Source: Saccharothrix violaceirubra (GTDB lineage: Bacteria; Actinomycetota; Actinomycetes; Mycobacteriales; Pseudonocardiaceae). From it: a DNA stretch of 64,000 nucleotides. This document shows, piece by piece, positions 29,424 to 40,427 of the stretch. Both the position numbers and the translations under genes were made by a program. The stretch's first letter is position 1. Every line of letters starts with the position of its first letter. Location: NCBI RefSeq assembly GCF_014203755.1, contig NZ_JACHJS010000001.1:992001-1056000 (forward strand). The letters are read 5' to 3'. The notes under the pieces are model-generated. The model was not told where the DNA came from and searched no databases. It was given only the letters and a program-made list of their open reading frames with translations.

Positions 29424-30758
29424 TCAAGCTCCTTCCCCGGTGATCCGGGCGATCGAGGACAACGGCACGGTCAGCCACTCGGGCCGGTTCGCGTGCTCGT
29501 ATGCCACCTCGTAGACGGCCTTGTCCAGTTCGAAGGCGCGCAGCAGCCGGCCGCGTTCGCGCGGGTCGCCGACCGACGACGACGCGGCCTCGGCGTAGCC
29601 CTCGGTGAACGCGGCCCGGTTGCGCCGCGCCCACTCCAGCGCGCGCACGGTCAACTGGTGGTCCTCGGCCGCGCCGACCAGCAGTTGGTGCGCCGCGTAG
29701 TCGAACGAGCGCAGCACGCCCGCGACGTCGCGCAACGGCGACCGCAGCGACCGGCGTTCGTCCACCGGCGTGCCGGGCTCGCCCTCGAAGTCGATCAACA
29801 ACCAGCCCTGCACGGTCCGCAGCACCTGGCCCAGGTGCAGGTCGCCGTGGATGTGCTGGATCGAGATCGCGCCCGCGGTGTCCGCCGCGGCGTCGAACGC
29901 CGAGCGCAGCGCGGGCACGTACGGCAGCAGGTCGGGCACGTCCTCGACCACCGCGTCCAGCCGGTCCCGCATGGCCTGGACGGTCTGCCCGATGTCGTCG
30001 TCGGCCGCCGGTTCGCTGCCCAGCGCGCGCTCCAGGTCGGCGTGCACGCGCGCGACCGCGTGCCCGAGCCGTTGCGCCTCGCCCGCGAAGTCGCCGCCGA
30101 CCTCGTCGGGGTGCAGGTCGCCCTCGGCCATCAGGTCGCGCACGCTGGTCGTGGCCATCGCCCACCCGTCCACGGCGTCGGGCAGGAACTGGGCCAGCAT
30201 GCCGATCGTCGTCGGCCGGCCGTCGCCCAGCGTGCCCGTGATCGACCCGAGCGGGCGGGCGATGTGCTCGCAGCCGACGGCCGTGAGCGCGCGGTGCAGC
30301 ACCAGGTCCGGGTTGTCGCCCGGGGTGAGCTTGCGGAACAGCTTGAGGATGTACTGGCTGCCGTACACCAGCGAGGTGTTCGACTGCTCGGACGTGATCG
30401 GCCGGCCGCGCAGCCCGCGGTGCAGCTCCGCGTCCGGCTCGGCCGCGAACGCCAGGTGGTCCACGCGGGCGCCGTCGGCGATCAGGTCGAGCAGCAGGCC
30501 CGCGGACTCGGCGTCGTGGGTGGCGTCGTGGTCGTCGGTCCGGTCGCCGACCAGGAGCTGGTAGGGCTCGCGCCGGTCGCCCTGCGCGACCTCCACGACC
30601 ACGTGCACGAGCACCGGGTCGGCCGCGTTGAGCACCGTGGTCCGCAGTGGACGGACACCGGTCACCGGCCGGTCCTTGCCACCGAACCAGCGCTGCGCGG
30701 GCAACTGGTCGGGCAGTTCCGCGAGGACCTTGTCCACCAGTTCGTTCGGTCCGGTCAT
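29424..30758 (-). CDS. mak: Maltokinase
   Basis: 444 residues. The N-terminal cystatin-like cap with [11 protein letters not shown] is typical of mycobacterial/streptomycete Mak (Pep2). The kinase core shows [17 protein letters not shown], the catalytic [13 protein letters not shown] and metal-binding LIDFEGEPG. It phosphorylates maltose with ATP to maltose 1-phosphate, the GlgE substrate. The ATG at 30758 has GAGGTGA upstream; a GTG at 30767 would overlap the treS stop. In many mycobacteria treS and mak interact as a complex; here they are separate, adjacent genes. Confidence 0.94.
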   Translation of the reverse strand: MTGPNELVDKVLAELPDQLPAQRWFGGKDRPVTGVRPLRTTVLNAADPVLVHVVVEVAQGDRREPYQLLVGDRTDDHDATHDAESAGLLLDLIADGARVDHLAFAAEPDAELHRGLRGRPITSEQSNTSLVYGSQYILKLFRKLTPGDNPDLVLHRALTAVGCEHIARPLGSITGTLGDGRPTTIGMLAQFLPDAVDGWAMATTSVRDLMAEGDLHPDEVGGDFAGEAQRLGHAVARVHADLERALGSEPAADDDIGQTVQAMRDRLDAVVEDVPDLLPYVPALRSAFDAAADTAGAISIQHIHGDLHLGQVLRTVQGWLLIDFEGEPGTPVDERRSLRSPLRDVAGVLRSFDYAAHQLLVGAAEDHQLTVRALEWARRNRAAFTEGYAEAASSSVGDPRERGRLLRAFELDKAVYEVAYEHANRPEWLTVPLSSIARITGEGA

Positions 30759-30763
30759 GACGC

Positions 30764-32572
<1,809 letters not shown>

Positions 32573-32659
32573 GTGCTCCACCTTCGTCCCACCCGGTCGG
32601 GGGTGCGCTCGGCAGTCCCTCGCGCGTCGGCGCGGGGACTGGCTGGTGCGAAGTCTCGG

Positions 32660-34639
<1,980 letters not shown>

Positions 34640-35014
34640 CGGCCGCGCCCTTCTCGCCGTCAGGTGACGTTCATGCGGTTGGATCACCGCGGTCGGGGTC
34701 CGCCTACCCTCGTGTTCCTACCCCGTCCCGTGGGAAAGCACACCCGATGCCGGTGCGAATTTGCGTGCGGGGGCGTGCATTCGACGTGGCGTCACACAGA
34801 CGGGCGAGTGAACAGAGTCGATCGGCCTCTGTGGACGGTCGGCGCCGGCCGGCGTCCGCGTCACCCTGCCGGACGAAAAACGACTACGCCTAGTGGATCA
34901 TGGTTGTGCATCCGATCGGGCTAACGGGTAACGCGCCGGCCCGGCTGCGGCGAAAGTCATCCAGGGAGCGGTCTTGCCTGTTCGGGCTGGATCGGTCCCT
35001 GCATCGGTTCGGCT

Positions 35015-35035
35015 CAGCGGTGTCCGACACCGCTG
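35015..35035 (+). promoter_or_regulatory. Leader hairpin before glgP, in the 419-base glgE/glgP divergent region
   Basis: CAGCGGTGT (35015-35023) and ACACCGCTG (35027-35035) form a perfect 9-bp stem with a CCG loop, 23 bases before the glgP ATG. The whole region 34640-35058 separates the divergent glgE and glgP starts and is locally less GC-rich around 34730-34910 (for example GACGAAAAACGACTA). It must hold promoters for both directions. I cannot assign exact -35 and -10 boxes. Confidence 0.45.
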
Positions 35036-35058
35036 GATGGGGGATAAGGTCCGACGCC

Positions 35059-37563
35059 ATGCGAGCACTTCGCCGGTTCACCGTCCGAGCCAGTCTGCCC
35101 GAGCCGCTCCAGGCGCTGGGCACCCTCGCCACGAACCTGCGCTGGACGTGGCACCCGCCCACACAGGACCTGTTCGCCTCCGTCGACCCGGAGATCTGGG
35201 CGCGCTCCGCCGACCCGCTGCGCCTGCTGTCCGACGTCGCGCCCGAGCGGCTGGAAGCCCTCGCCGCCGACGGACGGTTCCTCGCCGACCTGCGCGCGAT
35301 CGCCACCGACCTGGACGAGTACACCACCGGCCCGCGCTGGTTCCAGCACCGCGGCGCCGACGAGCGGCTGCCCGCGGCCATCGGCTACTTCTCGATGGAG
35401 TTCGGCGTCACCGAGGCGCTGCCCAACTACTCCGGCGGGCTGGGCGTGCTCGCCGGCGACCACCTCAAGGCGGCGTCCGACCTGGGCGTACCGCTGATCG
35501 CCGTCGGCCTGCTCTACCGGTCCGGCTACTTCCGGCAGGCGCTGTCGCTGGACGGCTGGCAGGTCGAGCACTACCCGGTGCTCGACCCGCGCGGACTGCC
35601 GCTGGAACTGCTCACCGACGACGCCGGGGGGCCGCTGCTGGTCGACGTGGCCATGCCCGGCGAGCGCGTCCTGCGGGCCAAGGTGTGGAAGGCGCGGGTC
35701 GGCCGCATCCCGTTGCTGCTGCTCGACTCCGACGTCGAGGAGAACGACGAGGACCTGCGCGGCGTCACCGACCGGCTCTACGGCGGCGACCAGGACCACC
35801 GCATCCGGCAGGAGATCCTGGCCGGCATCGGCGGCGTGCGGGCGGTGCGCGCGTACTGCGACCTCACCGGCCACCCCGCGCCCGAGGTGTTCCACACCAA
35901 CGAGGGGCACGCGGGCTTCCTGGGCCTGGAACGCGTCCGCGAGCTGGTCACCGGCGAGGGACTGGATTTCGACCAGGCGCTCGCCGCCGTGCGCGCCGGG
36001 ACCGTGTTCACCACCCACACGCCCGTGCCCGCGGGCATCGACCGGTTCCCGGTCGACCTGGTCCAGCACTACTTCGGCGACGGCACGCTGCTGCCGGGCG
36101 TGAACACGCAGCGGGTCTTGGCGTTGGGCGCCGAGGAGAACCCCGGGCTGTTCAACATGGCGCACATGGGGTTGCGGCTCGCGCAGCGGGCCAACGGCGT
36201 GTCGCGGCTGCACGGCGAGGTCAGCCGGGACATGTTCCGCGGGCTGTGGCCGGGGTTCGACGTGACCGAGGTGCCGATCCGGTCGGTGACCAACGGCGTG
36301 CACGGGCCCACCTGGGCGGCGACCGAGATGAGCGCGTTGCCGGCGGACCTGGGCGAGGTGACCGACGCCCGGCTGTGGGAGCTGCGCAGCACGTTGCGCG
36401 GACGGCTCGTGGACGAGGTGCGCAAGCGGACCCGGGCGTCCTGGTTGCAGCGCGGGGCCTCCGCGTTGGAGCTGGGCTGGACGTCGTCGGTGTTCGACCC
36501 GTCGGTGCTGACCGTGGGGTTCGCGCGGCGCGTGCCCACCTACAAGCGGTTGACCCTGATGCTGCGCGACGTCGAGCGGCTGCGGGCGTTGCTGCTGCAC
36601 CCGGAGCGGCCCGTGCAGCTCGTCGTCGCCGGCAAGTCCCACCCGGCCGACGACGGCGGCAAGGCGCTGATCCAGCAGATCGTCCGGTTCGCCGACGACG
36701 CGGGCGTGCGGCACCGGATCGTGTTCCTGCCCGACTACGACATGTCGATGGCGCGGTACCTGTACTGGGGGTGCGACGTCTGGCTGAACAACCCGATGCG
36801 GCCGTTGGAGGCGTGCGGCACGTCCGGGATGAAGTCGGCGTTGAACGGCGGGCTGAACCTGTCCATCCGCGACGGGTGGTGGGACGAGCTGTACGACGGC
36901 AGCAACGGGTGGGCCATCCCGACCGCGGACGGCATCACCGACCCGACCCGGCGGGACGACCTGGAGGCGGCGGCCCTGTACGACCTGCTGGGCAACCAGG
37001 TGGCGCCGCTGTTCTACGACCGGGACGCGGACGGGGTGCCCACGCGGTGGTTGTCGATGGTGCGGCACACGCTGTCCACGCTGGGGCCGGCCGTCCAGGC
37101 TTCGCGGATGGTGGTCGAGTACGTGGAGACCTTGTACGCGCCCGCGGCTTCCTCGGCGTCCTCGGTGGTGGGGGAGGGGTTCCGGGGGGCCAAGGAGTTG
37201 GCGGCCTACCGGCAGCGGTTGCGGTCGGCGTGGACGCGGGTCCGGGTGTTGGACTCCGAGTTGTCCGTGGACGGGTCGGCTGTGCCTTTGCTGGGCACGT
37301 CGGTCGACGTGCGGGCGCACGTGGAGCTGGCCGGGCTCGAACCGTCCGAAGTGGACGTGCAGGTGGTGTTGGGCAAGGTCGGGGATTCGGACGAGCTGTA
37401 CGACGTGGTCACCCATCCGATGTCCTACGGCGCCGACGGCTCCTACCGGGCGTCGGTATCCCTGCCACATGCCGGCGCCGTGGGCTACACCGTGCGTGTA
37501 CTTCCCCGGCATGACCTGTTGGCCACCTCCGCCGAACTGGGCCGCGTGGTCCTGGCCGGCTGA
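35059..37563 (+). CDS. glgP: Alpha-glucan phosphorylase (GT35)
   Basis: 834 residues from the ATG at 35059 (MRALRRFTVRASLPEPLQAL); a longer in-frame reading to 34900 lacks family similarity. Landmarks: IGYFSMEFGVTEALPNYSGG, VFHTNEGHAGFLGLERVREL, FTTHTPVPAGIDRF, and the pyridoxal-phosphate Lys in CGTSGMKSALNGGLNLSIRD. It belongs to the alpha-glucan phosphorylase subfamily common in actinobacteria rather than the MalP type. It releases glucose 1-phosphate from alpha-1,4-glucan ends and is thought in mycobacteria to recycle or trim GlgE-derived glucan. Codons become a little more G/T-rich in the last 150 residues. Confidence 0.95.
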   Translation: MRALRRFTVRASLPEPLQALGTLATNLRWTWHPPTQDLFASVDPEIWARSADPLRLLSDVAPERLEALAADGRFLADLRAIATDLDEYTTGPRWFQHRGADERLPAAIGYFSMEFGVTEALPNYSGGLGVLAGDHLKAASDLGVPLIAVGLLYRSGYFRQALSLDGWQVEHYPVLDPRGLPLELLTDDAGGPLLVDVAMPGERVLRAKVWKARVGRIPLLLLDSDVEENDEDLRGVTDRLYGGDQDHRIRQEILAGIGGVRAVRAYCDLTGHPAPEVFHTNEGHAGFLGLERVRELVTGEGLDFDQALAAVRAGTVFTTHTPVPAGIDRFPVDLVQHYFGDGTLLPGVNTQRVLALGAEENPGLFNMAHMGLRLAQRANGVSRLHGEVSRDMFRGLWPGFDVTEVPIRSVTNGVHGPTWAATEMSALPADLGEVTDARLWELRSTLRGRLVDEVRKRTRASWLQRGASALELGWTSSVFDPSVLTVGFARRVPTYKRLTLMLRDVERLRALLLHPERPVQLVVAGKSHPADDGGKALIQQIVRFADDAGVRHRIVFLPDYDMSMARYLYWGCDVWLNNPMRPLEACGTSGMKSALNGGLNLSIRDGWWDELYDGSNGWAIPTADGITDPTRRDDLEAAALYDLLGNQVAPLFYDRDADGVPTRWLSMVRHTLSTLGPAVQASRMVVEYVETLYAPAASSASSVVGEGFRGAKELAAYRQRLRSAWTRVRVLDSELSVDGSAVPLLGTSVDVRAHVELAGLEPSEVDVQVVLGKVGDSDELYDVVTHPMSYGADGSYRASVSLPHAGAVGYTVRVLPRHDLLATSAELGRVVLAG

Positions 37564-37572
37564 TCTCCTTCT

Positions 37573-37617
37573 CGGACCGGACCGGACCGGACCGCCGGTC
37601 CGGTCCGGTCCGGTCCG
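37573..37617 (+). terminator. Perfect 21-bp hairpin made of pentamer repeats, after glgP
   Basis: Nine bases after the glgP stop, the left arm (37573-37593, CGGAC repeated) is the exact complement of the right arm (37597-37617, GGTCC repeated), with a 3-base GCC loop. A 21-bp GC stem should be a very strong intrinsic terminator even without a U-tract. Repeat site D follows 3 bases later. The pentamer composition suggests growth by slippage. Confidence 0.75.
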
Positions 37618-37620
37618 GTC

Positions 37621-37760
37621 CGCGAGTCCTCCACCCGGACACCCCGAAACACGCACTCAGGCACCTCCTTTCGGGTGACCCCACCCCTCAATCGCGCGAG
37701 TTGTACATTCAGACACCGCGAGTTGTGCGTTCGGACACCGCGAGTTGTGCGTTGGGGCGC
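37621..37760. repeat. 22-base repeat array, site D (5 units)
   Basis: Units lie at 37621-37642 and 37643-37664 (the CGCGAGTCCTCC type and its CCCGAAACACGC partner), then after 30 bases at 37695-37716, 37717-37738 and 37739-37760 (the CGCGAGTTGT type; the last is degenerate at its end). All share one orientation. They lie between convergent glgP and the TPR membrane protein gene. Confidence 0.88.
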
Positions 37761-37883
37761 CGAAAGGTGGGCGTCGTGCGTTCGGGGCTTGGGTCCCCGG
37801 GTGGTGGCTTGGTCCGGGGTCGGGTGCCGGTATGTGGTGGGTTTCGTTGCCCTGGGGCCCTTGACGACCCGTGCGGCCGCGCC

Positions 37884-37923
37884 CAGGCCATACGGGGAGG
37901 GGCACTCAGGGGGATCGACCCCC
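37884..37923. repeat. Second dispersed element plus hairpin
   Basis: CAGGCCATACGGGGAGGGG at 37884 matches, with one or two differences, the complement of the hairpin region near 22633-22653. It is followed by GGGGG-ATCGA-CCCCC (37909-37923), a 5-bp stem that may terminate the minus-strand gene ending at 37988. The remainder of the 424-base gap (37761-37883) shows nothing I recognise. Confidence 0.45.
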
Positions 37924-37987
37924 GGCTGCTGCCAGTGTGTCCGTGGGATTGGTCAGGGTGGGTTGTGTGTTGCTTTGACCCTTGTTC

Positions 37988-39100
37988 TTAGGTGATGTGC
38001 AGGCGGGCGCTGGTTTCCGCTACGCGGGGTGCCCACGGGGCCAGGGTTTCCGCTTCTGTCAGTGTTTCGCGGGCTGCCGCGTTGTTTCCCGCGGCCATGT
38101 GTGCGCGGGCTATCGTGGCCAGGGCGTCCGCTCTGCCCAGGGAGCTTTGGCTTGTGTGTTTTGCCTGTACGCCCAGGTCCAGGGCTTTTGCGTGGTCGCC
38201 GGTCAGCAGTGCCAGTTGGGCCAGTGTTCCGCACGCCCGGTAGCGGGGGTAGCCGAGTTCGATCGCGCCTTCGATCGCTCGGTGGGCGGCACCCATTCCG
38301 ATTTCGGCGGGCAATTGGCCTGCCTCCATGGCGTTGGCGGTCGAGCTTGCCATTTCCGCCATCACGAAAGCCATGTCGCGCGGTGTGAGGTCGGTTCGGC
38401 CTACGAGGCTGCTGACCAGGTGCAAAGCTTCCGCGTAACGGCCTCGCATGGTGAGTACGCTGATCCGTGAGCCGATCGCCACCAGGAGTGTCGGGTGTTC
38501 TGCCAGTAGTTCTCCGGCCAGTTTCTCCGCCTCGTCGAGGTGGCCTTCGTGTACCGCGTCGGAGATCCGGGTGACCAACGGGGTGGCGTCCAGTTCCGCT
38601 GCCGGGCGGCCGGTCAGGCGGGGGAGTGCGAACAGGAACCAGCCCGGTGACGTGACGCCCGCGCCTCGGCGCGGTACCAGGGCGTTGACCAGTACTGCTG
38701 TACCGCCGATCGCGACGCCTCTCGGGAACGGCTCGGTCAGCGCGAACCAGGGGACGGCGACCGCTGCCGCTGTGATCAGCACGGACAGCAGCGAGCACAG
38801 CCACAGCCTCGGGCGCACCGGTGTGCGGATCGACGTCACGCCCACCGAGACCAGCAGCGGCACGGTGCGCAGGACGACCCGTCGTTCCGGTCGCGTCCAG
38901 GTGCGGACCTCGCTCCCGACGCCGATCACGACCAGGGACACCCGGACCCGGAACAGCAGTGCGCCGATCAGCAGCGTCAGTTGCAGCAGGGCGAGCGTTG
39001 CCCATACGCCACAGGCCGCGCCGCCGAGCGACGACAGCGCCGCACGCGGCTCCCAGATCACCAGAACCGCTATGACGGCCGCCGTGAGCACCTTCCACAC
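37988..39100 (-). CDS. Membrane protein with TPR-like C-terminal domain, atypical codons
   Basis: 370 residues. The first 150 hold about four hydrophobic segments (TAAVIAVLVIW, LALLQLTLLIGALLF, VLITAAAVAVPWFAL, GVAIGGTAVLVNAL). The remainder is a soluble helical region with tetratricopeptide-like units (SDAVHEGHLDEAEKLAGELL, AKALDLGVQAK, ETLTEAETLAPWAP). No enzyme motif is seen. Codons often end in A (GAA, GCA, ACA, AGA, ATA), unlike the C/G-ending neighbours, which suggests recent transfer. Family not recognised; a scaffold or signalling role is only a guess. Confidence 0.75.
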   Translation of the reverse strand: MWKVLTAAVIAVLVIWEPRAALSSLGGAACGVWATLALLQLTLLIGALLFRVRVSLVVIGVGSEVRTWTRPERRVVLRTVPLLVSVGVTSIRTPVRPRLWLCSLLSVLITAAAVAVPWFALTEPFPRGVAIGGTAVLVNALVPRRGAGVTSPGWFLFALPRLTGRPAAELDATPLVTRISDAVHEGHLDEAEKLAGELLAEHPTLLVAIGSRISVLTMRGRYAEALHLVSSLVGRTDLTPRDMAFVMAEMASSTANAMEAGQLPAEIGMGAAHRAIEGAIELGYPRYRACGTLAQLALLTGDHAKALDLGVQAKHTSQSSLGRADALATIARAHMAAGNNAAARETLTEAETLAPWAPRVAETSARLHIT

Positions 39101-39136
39101 AAACCTGGAGACGCTACCGGTCGGGTGGTGGTTCCC

Positions 39137-39523
39137 TCACGTGATCGCGGGGGTCGCACCTTCTCTGACCGGTAGGCCGGCCGCCGCGTACGCGCGGAAG
39201 CCGCCGACCAGGTCGGTGGCGTTGGGCAGTCCCACGCGTCGCAGGTCACGGGCCGCCAGTGAGGACGCGTAGCCCTCGTTGCACAGGACGACCACGGTGC
39301 TGTCGGCGGTGAACCCGGGAATGCGGTGGTCGCCGTGCGGGTCCAGCCGCCACTCCAGCACGATCCGCTCCACCGGCACCGAACCGGGGATCTCGCCCTC
39401 GGCGAGTCGGTTGTGGACGGGACGGATGTCGACCACGAAGGCGTCGGTCAACCCCACGAGTTCTTCCGGGGTGACGCGGCGCAGCTCGCGCCTGGCCTCG
39501 TCGAGGAAACTCTCGGCGCTCAC
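39137..39523 (-). CDS. Rhodanese-like sulfurtransferase
   Basis: 128 residues, a single rhodanese domain: DAFVVDIRPVHNRLAEGEIP and the active-site loop VVLCNEGYASSLAARDL, where Cys would carry the persulfide. The GTG start at 39523 overlaps the cysteine dioxygenase stop by 4 bases (GTGA), so the two are translationally coupled. Pairing with a thiol dioxygenase points to a shared thiol or persulfide pathway, for example handling sulfite or thiosulfate from cysteine oxidation. Confidence 0.9.
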   Translation of the reverse strand: MSAESFLDEARRELRRVTPEELVGLTDAFVVDIRPVHNRLAEGEIPGSVPVERIVLEWRLDPHGDHRIPGFTADSTVVVLCNEGYASSLAARDLRRVGLPNATDLVGGFRAYAAAGLPVREGATPAIT

Positions 39524-40098
39524 GGCCCCTCCTGGTCGGCTCGTTCGCGCAGCACGTCCAGCGGCAGGCGTTGCGCGGGCAGCGGTGGGATGTCGCCGGG
39601 GATGTCCCACAGCGACTCGTACTCACGGGTGGGCACCAGCGGCGGCGAGTAGGCGTGTACGGAAGACGCGCCGATCGTGCCCTTGTTGGTCACGACGTGC
39701 GCCCGCCCGGAGCCGAACCCGAGTGCCGCGCCCACCGGACGTCCGGCGGTGCGGATCGGGCCGCCGGGGTAGCGGTAGTCCTCGGTCAGCTCGCCGGTGA
39801 GGACGGTGAACGAGCCGGCCGCCCCGCCGTGGTCGTGGGGTTCGGTGCCCTGGCCGGGCAGCCACGAGAGCAGCCACAGTTCGACGCCCTCGGTCAGGCC
39901 CAGGCGCAGCCACCACCGGTGGTCGCTGTCGAATCGGAGGACGTCGAGCAACGGCGTGGTGAGTTCACTGGCGACGGTGGACGTGAGGTCGCGCAGTTCG
40001 CGCGGGGTCCACAGGTCGCGTTCGGGGTGGATGATGTCGCGCAGCAGCGGCAGGTCGAGTTTCGGGTGCAGATCGGCGCGCGGGACGACGGTGGTCAC
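39520..40098 (-). CDS. Cysteine dioxygenase-family cupin
   Basis: 192 residues. The cupin motif 1 PHDHGGAAGSFTVLTGELTE gives two iron-binding His, and motif 2 supplies the third in SSVHAYSPPL. Bacterial members oxidise cysteine (or a related thiol such as 3-mercaptopropionate) to the sulfinic acid with O2. The Cys-Tyr crosslink of mammalian enzymes is not evident. GTG start at 40098 with CAGGAGCG upstream. Upstream lies a candidate Cys leader peptide and hairpin; downstream the rhodanese gene overlaps. Confidence 0.9.
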   Translation of the reverse strand: MTTVVPRADLHPKLDLPLLRDIIHPERDLWTPRELRDLTSTVASELTTPLLDVLRFDSDHRWWLRLGLTEGVELWLLSWLPGQGTEPHDHGGAAGSFTVLTGELTEDYRYPGGPIRTAGRPVGAALGFGSGRAHVVTNKGTIGASSVHAYSPPLVPTREYESLWDIPGDIPPLPAQRLPLDVLRERADQEGP

Positions 40099-40127
40099 GG
40101 TTCGCTCCTGTGGGCTGGCGTGGAATG

Positions 40128-40187
40128 CGGCACACGAGGACGCGACGTGGTCTACAACGCGCTAGCGGAGTCCACGTCGCGTGCCGC
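40128..40187 (-). promoter_or_regulatory. Leader hairpin before cysteine dioxygenase
   Basis: CGCGACGTGG (40141-40150) pairs with CCACGTCGCG (40172-40181); outer arms GCGGCAC (near 40128) and GTGCCGC (to 40187) extend it with a bulge. On the minus strand this lies between the leader peptide's Cys codon and the dioxygenase start. Translation of the leader peptide would run into it, as expected for an attenuator. Confidence 0.5.
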
Positions 40188-40257
40188 TACACCGGCCGGA
40201 CGCGACCAGTACCAGGTCGATCGTCCGGTCGCGCCAGGTGAGGAGCGATGCGGTCAC
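40162..40257 (-). CDS. Putative Cys-containing leader peptide
   Basis: 31 codons on the minus strand from GTG 40257 to TAG 40162-40164. The peptide starts VTASLLTWRDRTIDL and continues LVLVASGRCSG. It closely resembles the short putative leader peptides found before sulfur-assimilation genes in Streptomyces and relatives, which share the LLT-R---DL--VA----C layout. The single Cys codon (TGT) is at 40189-40191, just before the hairpin. I infer that cysteinyl-tRNA supply controls ribosome position and so downstream expression. It has no Shine-Dalgarno, so the transcript may be leaderless. Confidence 0.55.
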   Translation of the reverse strand: MTASLLTWRDRTIDLVLVASGRCSGTRRGLR

Positions 40258-40376
40258 GAGCGCGATGCTGCCACGCCCGACGCGTTCCGCACACCCGCTC
40301 CCAGCCCGCAGGATTGGTTCGCACACCGATATACAGGGGTGCCGTAATGGCATTGTGCGAGGTCCGGCGTTCGCCG

Positions 40377-40420
40377 GTGCCGGAACGTATAACTCGCGGT
40401 GTCCGAACGTATAACTCGCG
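40377..40420. repeat. 22-base repeat array, site E (2 units, reverse)
   Basis: Two units in reverse orientation lie at 40377-40398 and 40399-40420. They are 7 bases from the TGA of glgX (40428-40430 on the minus strand) and about 120 bases upstream of the leader peptide. This site is between genes on the same strand, not convergent. The remaining bases 40258-40376 show nothing I recognise. Confidence 0.88.
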
Positions 40421-40427
40421 ATGTGGG

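Noticed and set aside
34900..35058. 53-residue N-terminal extension of glgP
   Set aside because: No similarity to GlgP, contains a hairpin and Cys/Arg-rich noise; the ATG at 35059 starts the conserved protein.
40099..40427. A known riboswitch (SAM or similar) before cysteine dioxygenase
   Set aside because: The paired arms do not match any riboswitch core I can recall; the leader-peptide attenuator explains the structure better.
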